The notes under the pieces are model-generated. The model was not told the origin of the DNA, searched no databases, and saw nothing but the letters and a program-made list of their open reading frames with translations. 17,545 nucleotides of DNA from positions 1,213 through 18,757 of the forward strand of contig DIYV01000137.1 in the NCBI GenBank assembly GCA_002429165.1, in the 5' to 3' direction. This DNA comes from Gallionella sp. UBA6045. GTDB lineage: Bacteria > Pseudomonadota > Gammaproteobacteria > Burkholderiales > Gallionellaceae. Made by a program: the position numbers and the translations under genes. Below, in pieces: positions 10,486-17,545 of this stretch (position 1 is its first letter; every line of letters starts with the position of its first letter).

Positions 10486-11196
10486 CTATTTGGAAAGGGA
10501 TAACCCGCTTTTTCGATAGAAGTCATCCAGGTCGCTCAGGTCGTCGAATATTCCCGCAGCACCGTCAAAATCATGCCAGTGTGTATAGGGGTTGGTGGTG
10601 ACGTAGGTCTTGATGCCGGCCGCAAGCGCCGAACGAAGGCCGTTGTTTGAGTCTTCCAGTGCGATGCACTCCTCCGGCGCGAGCTTGAGTTTTTCCAGTA
10701 CCCAGAAGTAGATGTCCGGTGCGGGCTTCTTGTGCGGCACGATGTCGCCACAGCCGTTGGCGGCGAAATAACTTTCCCAGTCCTTGCCCAGCCCGACTTC
10801 CAGCAGGGCGGAAACATTTTCCGGCGTGGTGGTGGTGGCGATGGCGAGCTTGATTCCAGCGGCGCGCGCATCATCCATCAACTGTTTTATTCCGGGACGC
10901 AGCGGAATTTGTCCCTCTCGCAGCATCGCGGTGTAATGCGCGGTCTTCACCTTGTGCAGGTGTTTGACGAAGTCGTCGAAATTGTCAGGCTTGGTGTAGC
11001 CGGTCAGAAAATCCGAGACGAAATACTTGATGCGCTCCTTGCCGCCGGTCACCTTGAGCAGCTTGTCGTACAGCGCAACATCCCAGTTCCAGTCCAGCCC
11101 GTTCTCGGCGAAAGCCTCGTTGAAAGATTTGCGGTGTCCGTCCTCGGTATCGGCGAGCGTGCCGTCTACGTCGAAAATAATAGCTTTGATAGTCAT
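10486..11196 (-). CDS. cbbY: CbbY-like HAD-superfamily sugar-bisphosphate phosphatase
   Basis: Haloacid-dehalogenase hydrolase, subfamily IA, 236 residues. Motif I is FDVDGTLADTE (nucleophile Asp9 and acid Asp11), motif II ATTTTPEN (120-127), motif III the lysine in HKKPAPD (155-161), and motif IV ALEDSNNG (179-186). The cap contains GLDWNW and TGGKERIKYF (50-59), which I recognise from CbbY proteins. CbbY removes xylulose-1,5-bisphosphate, a Rubisco inhibitor, in CO2-fixing bacteria. No Rubisco gene is in the window, so the autotrophic role is inferred from the family; a related general phosphatase is possible. No strong ribosome site precedes the ATG. The 77 bases upstream hold only a very weak promoter-like pair, so transcription may come from the genes before it. 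Confidence 0.83.
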   Translation of the reverse strand: MTIKAIIFDVDGTLADTEDGHRKSFNEAFAENGLDWNWDVALYDKLLKVTGGKERIKYFVSDFLTGYTKPDNFDDFVKHLHKVKTAHYTAMLREGQIPLRPGIKQLMDDARAAGIKLAIATTTTPENVSALLEVGLGKDWESYFAANGCGDIVPHKKPAPDIYFWVLEKLKLAPEECIALEDSNNGLRSALAAGIKTYVTTNPYTHWHDFDGAAGIFDDLSDLDDFYRKSGLSLSK

Positions 11197-11273
11197 GAGG
11201 TTTATCTGTGTGTTGTTAAAAAACGTTATTCTGGCAGAGGCCGCAGGCGGAAAACAATTTACTGTTTATTCAT

Positions 11274-11738
11274 TTACGGAAAGTCGTTTGATGCTGGCCG
11301 CATCAGTGCGGGTTGCAATCTCCTTATTTCGCTCATTGGATAAATCGGCAAGTCTGTGATATCCACAACATCCCCCTCCTTTAATGGCTTAACAATTGCG
11401 CGCTGAATATCAGCATCATCTGGAATCCCACCTTCAAGGCAAATAGGAATCAGATTCTGGTGCTTGATAAGCAGATTGGTTCTGTTCCGCCCATTGTTAA
11501 AAATAATCTCCCGTTCCCCTAGCTTATTTAGACGAAAGAATATTTCTCCCAGAGTAAAGCCCCACGGTGAATTTTTCTTATCAAACCACAATTCAGAATA
11601 CGCATTTATTAATTTGCTTCTATCAACTGGAGCGAATGTAGACCTCAACCAAAGTGGCTCTAAGAGCTTCCAGTCAACTAACACCGCCATATCTTCTGCT
11701 ACGCTCTTATGAATTCTAATTTTCATTGCCGCTCTCAT
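11274..11738 (-). CDS. Protein of unknown function with an NGRxRT motif
   Basis: A 154-residue soluble protein that I do not recognise with confidence. It has no signal peptide or membrane segment. The central part reads LGEREIIFNNGRNRTNLLIKH (residues about 72-92), followed by NLIPICLEGG. A beta strand, then NGRxRT, a helix and a strand ending in an I-P pair recalls small proteins annotated as plasmid fertility-inhibition factors and, more distantly, the GxxR motif of ParB-like folds. This is a weak resemblance only. ATG 11738 lies 8 bases after the stop of the large helicase gene; ATG 11726 (MKIRIHK) has a better ribosome site (GAGAG) and may be the true start. The tight spacing suggests co-expression with the helicase. 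Base composition is more AT-rich than the core genes around it. Confidence 0.7.
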   Translation of the reverse strand: MRAAMKIRIHKSVAEDMAVLVDWKLLEPLWLRSTFAPVDRSKLINAYSELWFDKKNSPWGFTLGEIFFRLNKLGEREIIFNNGRNRTNLLIKHQNLIPICLEGGIPDDADIQRAIVKPLKEGDVVDITDLPIYPMSEIRRLQPALMRPASNDFP

Positions 11739-11746
11739 CTACTAAA

Positions 11747-14700
11747 CTATTTCTTAAAACGGAAATCAAGCTGGCTCAAGAGTCCAATTCGTTCCTGCGA
11801 CAGCTTGTTGTTCTTGTAAAGGCTTCTCTGCCCGCTACACCATTGCCCGAGCTTTTGAAACTCCTTACTTGTGGTGGAGACGTTGCAATTACCATAAGTG
11901 TTCTTATAGTCAGTTAGGGCAGCTAACATTTCATCCCATATTTCAGCCAACTGATTCCATACGAAGCCGAGTTGCTCTAAACGCTGCACTCGTGCAGGCG
12001 GAAGTCTGTTCTCCTTGTATGTCTTCCTTTGCCCGCTACACCATTGCCCGAGCTTTTGAAACTCCTTACTTGTAGTGGAGACGTTACAATTACCATAGGT
12101 TTGCTTGTAGCTGCTTAATGCAGCGAACATCTCATCCCATCGGGTTTCAAGTCGTTCCCAGACAAAACCCAGCTGTTCCAAGCGCTGGATACGCTCCGCC
12201 GAAATTTTGTTTTTCCGGAAAGTTCGTCGCTGAACATAGCACCACTGGCCAAGCTCAGGATTTTCCAACCATTCTACAGGTACATTGCAGTCACCATGTA
12301 TCTGCTTATAGGAAGACAATACAGCGAACATTTCTTTCCATGTCGCATCGAGTCGATTCCATACAAAACCGATGTCTTCCAACCGCTTGATGCGCTCGGG
12401 AGAAAGTTTGTCTTTTTTGTAAACGTTACGCTGCCTCTGGCCCCATTGCCCAAGATCAGGGTTCTCCTCCCATTCATTGGGCACATTGCAATCGTCATGT
12501 GTTTGCTTGTAATTTAGCAGCGCAGCGAACATCTCTTCCCAATTTGCAACGAACGGATCCCACACAAAACCGATGTCTTCCAGTCGCCTGAAGCGATCAG
12601 GAGAAAGTTTGCTGTTCTTGTAAATTTTCCGCTGTCTACTACACCACTGTGCAAGCTGGGGATTGTCCTTCCATCCACTAGGCACATTGCAGTCACCGTA
12701 TGCCTGTTTATAGGCAGTCAAAGCAACGAACATTTCTTCCCAAACAGCATCTAGTGAGTTCCATGCAAAGCCCTGCCCCTCTAGCCGTTGGATCCTTTCA
12801 GCGGGTAGCTTGCCATTCTGGTACGCCGTGCGCTGATGGGCGCACCATTTTCCTAGCTTTGGATTGTCTGACCATTCGCGTGGCACATTGCAATCACCAT
12901 GCTTCTGCTTGTAGGTGCTGAGTGCGACAAACAATTCATCCCATGTCGAGGCAAAAGGCTCCCACTCAAACCCAAGCTCGTCAAGACGTTGAGAGCGTTT
13001 TGGAAGGAACATCCCTTCCCGATAGTCCATTCTTTGTTTAACCACCCACCTCGCCAGTTCTTTGTTTTGGCGCCATTCCTTGGGAACGATGCAATCGCCA
13101 TATGCCTGTTTGTAGGTAAGTAACTCCCCGAAGCGTTCATCCCAATTAGCAGCTAGCCTTTCTACGCATTCCGCTGTGATCGAATTGCGTATCACTTCCA
13201 GCGATACACTTGGCCCCAACACCTCAACACGCTCTCGTAGTCGACTCTCGTCGTAGCCGCCGGTGCGGCCATTGTCTTCGCGCATCTGGCGGATGATGTC
13301 GGTGAGCACATCGTCCTGTTCCTTCATCGCAGAAAGCACGTCCCACACATCGGAAAAGTCCGTGCGGTGCAGCGCTTCTTCGATGGTTTCTTTGGCGGTC
13401 ATATCCAGAAACAGCGGAACCATCACATAGCCCTGTTGCTTGCCAGGTGACTTGCGCATGGCGCGCCCGGTAGCTTGAACGATGTCTACTTTGCTCTTGC
13501 GCGGCGACATGAAAGCGACCATATCCACCGCTGGAACATCCACCCCTTCGGTGAGACAGCGGGCATTGGACATCACCGCTTTTCCCGCTTGCCGAAAGGC
13601 TTTCATGTGGTCTTCGCGTTCCGAGGTGCGCATTGCTCCGCTGACATGCCAGGTTTGGAATCCTTTCAGGTGATGACGGATGCCTTCGCCATCATCTGAG
13701 GTGAAAGAGCGCGCTGCCGCAACGGAACCGTGAAAGGTGAAGATGCGGCTCACGCCATATTTCTCCACCGCCGCTTGCAGCGCGATTTGCAAGGCGACCT
13801 GACGTGCCTTAACGGGATCGCCTGCGACAATGACTTCGCCGTGTTTGAGTACATAGTCGTTGACCATCTCGGATGTGACCACCGAGATGACTACTTTGTA
13901 ATTGCAGATGATGTCGAGCCGTGCGGCCTCTGCGAAGCTAAGGGTGTGCGCAACTTTCCCATAAACTTCCGGCCTGTCCATTGAATAGACCAGCTCGTTA
14001 TCACCCTCTTTGTCCTTTTTGCGAATGTCGTAGTGGCGCGGTGTAGCGGTAAAGAATAGCCGCTTGCGGATAGGCAGGTTCTCATCCTTCAGGGCAAAAC
14101 TGAATTGGGTTCCGATGCGGCTGGCGGTTTTGTGCGCTTCGTCGAAAATCGCCAACTCGAATGGCTGTCTTTCGCCATTTACTCTGATGGGCATACCCTC
14201 GGCGACGATGTGCGCAGACTGGTAAGTGGAGAACACCACCTTCACGCCATCGAACGGCTTGCCAAGAAATTTTCCTACGGCTGCACTTTCAGTCGTTACC
14301 GGGAAATCTAGGTCGGCCTGATGAACGATGAGATCATCCGCACCTTTCGCCACAGTAGGATCGGAGCAGACGCACAGGTACGCGAGTTTTTCCAAAGATG
14401 TTTCGCGCAGCCATTCGTGCAGCAGTTGGCGCACCAACGCCAACGAGGGCAGCAAAACCAAAATATTGCGGCAGCCGCGCTGTTCCGCCGCCCACAGAGC
14501 AACCAGCGATTTACCTGTGCCGCAGGCCATGACGACGGTGGCACGGTCATTGGCATTGAGTTCGCTGTCTATCGCTACCAGTGCTTCTTGCTGGTGTGGC
14601 TTGGGTACTTTGTGCGTCAGCTTGACTTGTCCGCTTTGCAACCACAGCCGCATGGCCTCAAAGTCTTCCGGTGTGAGGCGATCAAGGTCGCTACCGCGTA

Positions 14701-15151
14701 TGGCGATGAAGCCGCTGCGGTCGCGCATCAGGTTGGGCAAGGCTTCGCAGTTGGTGAACAGCACGCGCTGGCTGACTTGATCGGTCAATCCCATAAAAGT
14801 GGAAAGTTCATCCCACGTCAGCGAGGGACGGTTGCTGCGAAACTTGACCTGATAGGCGCGCAGTTCGCCATCGTGAGTTTGATAGGTTCCATCCACGCCC
14901 ATGTCTCTGCCAGTATTCAGCGAAAGTAGTTTGCGTTGTTCTAGCGGGATAGATTCAAACGGCCATACTTCACGCGCTTCATTGATTTTTTGGGTGGCTA
15001 AGTAGGCTTCGGCGAACACTTCGAAGGCATCACCGCGCATTTTGTTTGAATCAAGCCCAGAAATACGCGCTTCGAATTCGGCGAATGAACTCAGGCCATC
15101 GAACAAGCGACTGGTGAGGAAGAGATGAGTGGCAGGGTGTTTTGAGGACAT
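11747..15151 (-). CDS. Nuclease-like domain / SF2 DEAH helicase / seven Helicase-Associated repeats
   Basis: An 1134-residue multidomain protein. Residues about 38-155 resemble a restriction-endonuclease (Mrr-like, PD-(D/E)xK) fold: GDAFEVFAEAYL, then RDMGVDGTY (Asp83, Asp87) and YQVKF (Gln101, Lys103). The SF2 helicase core follows: Walker A MACGTGKS (208-215), DEAH (337-340), TAT (368-370), the motif V region CLTEGVDVPAVD (532-543) and motif VI QATGRAMRK (559-567). Residues 670-1134 are seven repeats of exactly 67 residues starting with W-D/E-E-x-F/L and containing a G-D/N-C-x-V core. They match the Helicase Associated domain, thought to bind nucleic acid. There is no methylase or specificity gene nearby, so it is not an ordinary type I or III system. 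A stand-alone defence or DNA-repair role is possible but unproven. No ribosome site precedes the ATG. Confidence 0.9.
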   Translation of the reverse strand: MSSKHPATHLFLTSRLFDGLSSFAEFEARISGLDSNKMRGDAFEVFAEAYLATQKINEAREVWPFESIPLEQRKLLSLNTGRDMGVDGTYQTHDGELRAYQVKFRSNRPSLTWDELSTFMGLTDQVSQRVLFTNCEALPNLMRDRSGFIAIRGSDLDRLTPEDFEAMRLWLQSGQVKLTHKVPKPHQQEALVAIDSELNANDRATVVMACGTGKSLVALWAAEQRGCRNILVLLPSLALVRQLLHEWLRETSLEKLAYLCVCSDPTVAKGADDLIVHQADLDFPVTTESAAVGKFLGKPFDGVKVVFSTYQSAHIVAEGMPIRVNGERQPFELAIFDEAHKTASRIGTQFSFALKDENLPIRKRLFFTATPRHYDIRKKDKEGDNELVYSMDRPEVYGKVAHTLSFAEAARLDIICNYKVVISVVTSEMVNDYVLKHGEVIVAGDPVKARQVALQIALQAAVEKYGVSRIFTFHGSVAAARSFTSDDGEGIRHHLKGFQTWHVSGAMRTSEREDHMKAFRQAGKAVMSNARCLTEGVDVPAVDMVAFMSPRKSKVDIVQATGRAMRKSPGKQQGYVMVPLFLDMTAKETIEEALHRTDFSDVWDVLSAMKEQDDVLTDIIRQMREDNGRTGGYDESRLRERVEVLGPSVSLEVIRNSITAECVERLAANWDERFGELLTYKQAYGDCIVPKEWRQNKELARWVVKQRMDYREGMFLPKRSQRLDELGFEWEPFASTWDELFVALSTYKQKHGDCNVPREWSDNPKLGKWCAHQRTAYQNGKLPAERIQRLEGQGFAWNSLDAVWEEMFVALTAYKQAYGDCNVPSGWKDNPQLAQWCSRQRKIYKNSKLSPDRFRRLEDIGFVWDPFVANWEEMFAALLNYKQTHDDCNVPNEWEENPDLGQWGQRQRNVYKKDKLSPERIKRLEDIGFVWNRLDATWKEMFAVLSSYKQIHGDCNVPVEWLENPELGQWCYVQRRTFRKNKISAERIQRLEQLGFVWERLETRWDEMFAALSSYKQTYGNCNVSTTSKEFQKLGQWCSGQRKTYKENRLPPARVQRLEQLGFVWNQLAEIWDEMLAALTDYKNTYGNCNVSTTSKEFQKLGQWCSGQRSLYKNNKLSQERIGLLSQLDFRFKK
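11750..13144 (-). repeat. Seven tandem 201-base coding repeats (Helicase Associated domains)
   Basis: The repeats encode residues 670-1134 of the helicase, with a constant period of 67 codons. Their tryptophan starts fall at residues 670, 737, 804, 871, 938, 1005 and 1072. The last copy is shortened to 63 residues by the stop codon. Copies 2-5 share a G/D-D-C-N-V-P-x-x-W core; copy 1 reads GDCIVPKEW. Copies 6 and 7 instead carry GNCNVSTTSKEFQKLGQWC. The array is protein coding, not a CRISPR. Confidence 0.93.
11831..12100 (-). repeat. Near-identical 69-base direct repeat pair inside the helicase array
   Basis: Bases 11831-11899 and 12032-12100 differ at only three of 69 positions, while the flanking parts of the same repeats are clearly diverged. 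The offset is 201 bases, exactly one repeat unit. This points to recent duplication or gene conversion between repeats 6 and 7. Confidence 0.85.
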
Positions 15152-15161
15152 TTGTATAATA

Positions 15162-15176
15162 AAGCCTGCAAGGCTT
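15162..15176 (-). terminator. Possible weak terminator after ffh
   Basis: On the minus strand AAGCCT-TGC-AGGCTT forms a six-pair hairpin with a three-base loop, followed by a short T/A-rich run (TATTATAC). It lies 18 bases past the ffh stop and just before the helicase ATG. The stem is short and the T-run is interrupted, so termination would be partial. The same T/A-rich run includes TATTAT, which could serve as a -10 box for the helicase. Confidence 0.35.
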
Positions 15177-15194
15177 ACAAGTGACCTCAGTAAC

Positions 15195-16544
15195 TCATCG
15201 CATGCCGGGCAATTTGCCCGCCATCCCGCGCATCAGCTTGCCCATGCCGCCCTTGCTGAACATCTTCATCATCTTCTGCATTTGCTCGAACTGATTGAGC
15301 AACTGGTTGACGTGCATCACCTGCACGCCCGCGCCCATCGCGATGCGGCGTTTGCGCGAGGCCTTGATGAGTTCCGGCTTGCTGCGTTCGAGCGGCGTCA
15401 TCGAATTGATGATGCCCTCGGTGCGTACTATCTGCTTCTCATCTACCTTGTTGCCCGCGGCGGCTTGCGAAAACTGCGCGGGCAGTTTGTCCATCATTGC
15501 CGACATGCCGCCCATCTTGCGCATTTGCACGATCTGTTGCTTGAAGTCGTTGAGGTCGAAACCTTTGCCGCTCTGCATTTTCTTGGCGAGTTTTTCGGCT
15601 GCGCCGTGATCGACTTCGCGCTGCGCATCTTCGATCAGCGACAGCACATCGCCCATGCCGAGCACGCGCGAGGCCATGCGTTCCGGGTGGAAGGCTTCCA
15701 GGCCACCGGGCTTTTCGCTGACGCCGACGAACTTGATCGGCTTGCCGGTGATCTGCCGCACCGACAGCGCCGCACCGCCGCGCGCGTCACCATCCAGTTT
15801 CGTCAGGATGATGCCGGTCAGCGGCAGGGCGTCGCCGAATGCCTTGGCAGTATTCACCGCATCCTGACCTGTCATCGCATCCACGACGAACAGGGTTTCG
15901 ATCGGCTTCAGCGCCGCGTGCAGTTGTTGTATTTCCGCCATCATCGCGGCGTCGATGGCCAGCCGGCCGGCGGTATCGACGATCAGCACATCGTGATAAT
16001 GCCTGCGCGCGTAGTCCAGGGCAGCCAATGCGATGTCCTGGGGTTTCTGGCTGATGTCCGAGGCAAAAAAATCGATTTCCAGTTGCTTTGCCAGTATGCG
16101 CAACTGCTCGATTGCGGCAGGACGATAAATATCACAGCTGACCAGCAGCACTTTTTTCTTTTGCTGGTCGCGCAGCAACTTGGCCAGCTTGCCGCTGCTG
16201 GTGGTTTTACCCGCGCCCTGCAAACCGGCCATCAGAATCACGGCGGGTGGCGTGGTGGCGAGATTGAGCGCGTCGTTGTGTTCGCCCATCAGCCTGGTGA
16301 GTTCGCGATGCACCACACCGATCAGGGCTTGCCCGGGATTCAGGTTGCCGATGACCTCCTGTCCGAGCGCGGATTGTTTCACCTGGGCGATGAATTCCCT
16401 GACGACCGGCAGCGCGACGTCGGCTTCGAGCAGGGCCATGCGTACTTCGCGCAAGGCATCCTGGATGTTGCTTTCGGTCAGGCGTGCCTGGCCGCGCAGG
16501 TTCTTGATGACGCCGGATAGGCGTTGCGTGAGATTTTCCAGCAT
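15195..16544 (-). CDS. ffh: Signal recognition particle protein Ffh
   Basis: GTPase that binds 4.5S RNA and the signal sequences of nascent membrane proteins and delivers ribosomes to FtsY at the membrane. The N domain is residues 1-95. The G domain shows GLQGAGKT (107-114), DTAGR (190-194) and TKLDGDARGG (248-257). The methionine-rich M domain occupies about 300-449, including the RNA-binding stretch SRKRRIAMGAG and the C-terminal run of Met and Gly residues. The length of 449 is normal. The gene is divergent from ypjD across 58 bases. A possible promoter is TTGCCA (16599-16594), a 17-base spacer, then GTTAAT (16576-16571). No strong ribosome site is seen before the ATG. Confidence 0.97.
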   Translation of the reverse strand: MLENLTQRLSGVIKNLRGQARLTESNIQDALREVRMALLEADVALPVVREFIAQVKQSALGQEVIGNLNPGQALIGVVHRELTRLMGEHNDALNLATTPPAVILMAGLQGAGKTTSSGKLAKLLRDQQKKKVLLVSCDIYRPAAIEQLRILAKQLEIDFFASDISQKPQDIALAALDYARRHYHDVLIVDTAGRLAIDAAMMAEIQQLHAALKPIETLFVVDAMTGQDAVNTAKAFGDALPLTGIILTKLDGDARGGAALSVRQITGKPIKFVGVSEKPGGLEAFHPERMASRVLGMGDVLSLIEDAQREVDHGAAEKLAKKMQSGKGFDLNDFKQQIVQMRKMGGMSAMMDKLPAQFSQAAAGNKVDEKQIVRTEGIINSMTPLERSKPELIKASRKRRIAMGAGVQVMHVNQLLNQFEQMQKMMKMFSKGGMGKLMRGMAGKLPGMR

Positions 16545-16602
16545 GATAGGTTCGCAAGAGTTGGTGTAGAATTAACTCAAGTCTAAAACATCCTGGCAAA
16601 AA
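16545..16602. promoter_or_regulatory. Divergent ffh/ypjD promoter region
   Basis: This 58-base spacer appears to hold two overlapping promoters. For ffh on the minus strand, TTGCCA (five of six) and GTTAAT (four of six) are 17 bases apart, with the start about 20 bases before the ATG. For ypjD on the plus strand, TAGAAT (16567-16572, five of six) is a good -10 box without a clear -35. The two -10 boxes share bases 16571-16572, so polymerase binding in one direction should exclude the other. Confidence 0.4.
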
Positions 16603-17415
16603 ATGTCCAACCTTATCCTTTCGCTGATAACCAGCGCTGCCTATTGTGTGCTGGCTGCCTATTTTTGGCGGGCGCACGCTCGCGGTGAGGGTGATTTGTT
16701 GGTCCGCGGTTCGGTTGGCCATCTGGTCTTGTTCCCGCTGGCAATACATACTTATTTGCTGGCGCAGGGCATTTTCTCGGGGGGGGGCTTCGACCTCGGC
16801 GTGCTGAATGCGCTGTCCGCAATCCTGTGGCTGACCCTGCTGGTGTACTGGGTGGCGCGCTTCTTTTATCCTATTGGCGGGCTGCAGGCGCTGGTGTTGC
16901 CCATGGCAGCGGTTGTCGTGGTGTTGCCGGAACTGTTCCATACCGATCATATTCTGAGGAACACCGGTTTGTTTGCCTTCAAGGCGCATGTCACTGCCGC
17001 CTTGCTGGCTTATAGCCTCTTCACCATCGCCATGTTGCATGCGGTGCTGATATCGCAGGTGGAAAAGCGGCTGCATCACGCTACGCTGCCGCGCGTACTG
17101 CGCAGCCTGCCGCCGCTGATGACCATGGAAACCCTGCTGTTTCGGATGATAGGGATCGGTTTCGTGTTGCTGACGGTGACGCTGGCATCGGGCATGGTGT
17201 TCTCCGAGGAAGTGTTCGGCGAACCGTGGCAGTTCAATCACAAGGTCCTGTTTGGTTTTGTATCCTGGGTGGTGTTCGCAGTGCTGCTATGGGGACATCG
17301 CTTTTACGGCTGGCGCGGGCGTATCGCGGTGCACTGGACTGTGGGCGGATTTGTGCTGCTGCTGCTGGCTTATCTGGGCAGCAGGTTTGTCCTGGAAGTG
17401 TTGCTGCATCGATAA
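16603..17415 (+). CDS. ypjD: YpjD/CcsA-like inner membrane protein (cytochrome c assembly family)
   Basis: Polytopic membrane protein of 270 residues with about eight hydrophobic helices. It belongs to the family that includes haem-handling cytochrome c maturation proteins. Recognisable segments are FAFKAHVTAALLAYSLF, LASGMVFSEEVFG and NHKVLFGFVSWVVFAVLLWG, with histidines in HVTAAL, NHK and WGH in the usual CcsA-like places. The stand-alone protein next to ffh is the YpjD type, whose function is unknown; a full haem-ligation system is not nearby. The ATG follows a poor ribosome site. A run of nine G bases (16779-16787) encodes part of FSGGGFDLG and is a possible slippage site. Confidence 0.88.
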   Translation: MSNLILSLITSAAYCVLAAYFWRAHARGEGDLLVRGSVGHLVLFPLAIHTYLLAQGIFSGGGFDLGVLNALSAILWLTLLVYWVARFFYPIGGLQALVLPMAAVVVVLPELFHTDHILRNTGLFAFKAHVTAALLAYSLFTIAMLHAVLISQVEKRLHHATLPRVLRSLPPLMTMETLLFRMIGIGFVLLTVTLASGMVFSEEVFGEPWQFNHKVLFGFVSWVVFAVLLWGHRFYGWRGRIAVHWTVGGFVLLLLAYLGSRFVLEVLLHR

Positions 17416-17439
17416 TCCGAAACGCTGATTTCTTGCGGG

Positions 17440-17469
17440 TTGCCAGAAGTACATAAAATGTCGTAGAAT
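17440..17469 (+). promoter_or_regulatory. Sigma-70 promoter of rpsP
   Basis: TTGCCA (17440-17445) and TAGAAT (17464-17469) each match five of six consensus bases and are 18 bases apart. Transcription would begin near 17476, giving a leader of about 38 bases with the ribosome site AGGTAGG (17500-17506) before the rpsP ATG. It lies 24 bases past the ypjD stop, so the ribosomal gene has its own promoter. Confidence 0.65.
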
Positions 17470-17513
17470 CCGCGCCCTTTCGCTTGGCTCATAAACTTTA
17501 GGTAGGTTTTCAT

Positions 17514-17545
17514 ATGGTAATCATTCGTCTTTCCCGTGGCGGTTC
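17514..17545 (+). CDS. rpsP: 30S ribosomal protein S16, first codons only
   Basis: The ATG at 17514 opens a frame reading MVIIRLSRGG up to the window edge. This matches the N terminus of bacterial ribosomal protein S16, a small-subunit assembly protein. It has a good ribosome site (AGGTAGG) 7 bases upstream and a strong promoter. Only ten full codons are visible; the call also rests on the neighbouring ffh, since ffh and rpsP are commonly linked. The usual next genes (rimM, trmD, rplS) would be outside the window. Confidence 0.85.
   Translation, partial: MVIIRLSRGG

Noticed and set aside
11750..13144. Regular 201-base periodicity considered as a CRISPR or non-coding satellite
   Set aside because: Units are far too long for CRISPR, keep an open reading frame, and encode a recognised protein repeat.
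10379..15194. The tRNA-Ala as attachment site of an integrated element covering region 3
   Set aside because: I found no second copy of the tRNA 3' end at the other side, no integrase gene, and the cbbY-like gene lies between the tRNA and the low-GC stretch.
15129..16520. A 463-codon open frame on the plus strand across ffh
   Set aside because: It is the antisense of the conserved ffh gene; its His/Leu/Ala-rich translation is typical of a shadow frame.

Overview
The window looks like chromosomal DNA of a betaproteobacterium, most likely a chemolithoautotrophic member of the Nitrosomonadales/Gallionellaceae type. This is inference from gene content: an alternative N-type F1Fo ATPase operon, a CbbY-type phosphatase that normally serves the Calvin cycle, and the housekeeping genes ffh, ypjD (ccsA-like) and rpsP. 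Most of the window is clearly GC-rich. The exception is a less GC-rich stretch at about 11.2-13.2 kb.

Region 1 (1-10367, all + strand) is an ion, energy and water module. It opens with the C-terminal part of a P-type cation ATPase, probably of the plasma-membrane H+-ATPase class. After a 282-base spacer comes a complete N-ATPase operon in the order atpD-C-Q-R-B-E-F-A-G. There is no separate atpH; a delta-like domain is fused to AtpF. The genes are packed with 4-26 base overlaps. A PPK2 polyphosphate kinase overlaps the end of atpG by 4 bases, and a MIP-family aquaporin follows 24 bases later. Two features set this operon apart. First, the P-type ATPase and AtpF end in the same DUF2934-like module. 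Second, the beta, a, b and alpha subunits all carry C-terminal tails rich in Lys, Pro, Glu and Ala. One reading is that an ATP-driven ion pump is physically tagged and supplied locally with ATP from polyphosphate.

Region 2 (10379-11196, - strand) holds a tRNA-Ala with anticodon CGC and a CbbY-like HAD phosphatase.

Region 3 (11274-15151, - strand) is accessory DNA: a 154-codon gene of unknown function and an 1134-codon protein. The large protein joins a restriction-nuclease-like N terminus, an SF2 helicase core and seven 67-residue Helicase-Associated repeats. It is a candidate single-gene DNA-targeting or defence protein.

Region 4 (15195-17545) is core genome: ffh on the - strand, divergent from a ypjD/CcsA-like membrane protein gene, then a good promoter and the first codons of rpsP. 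The ffh and ypjD promoters appear to overlap in a 58-base spacer.
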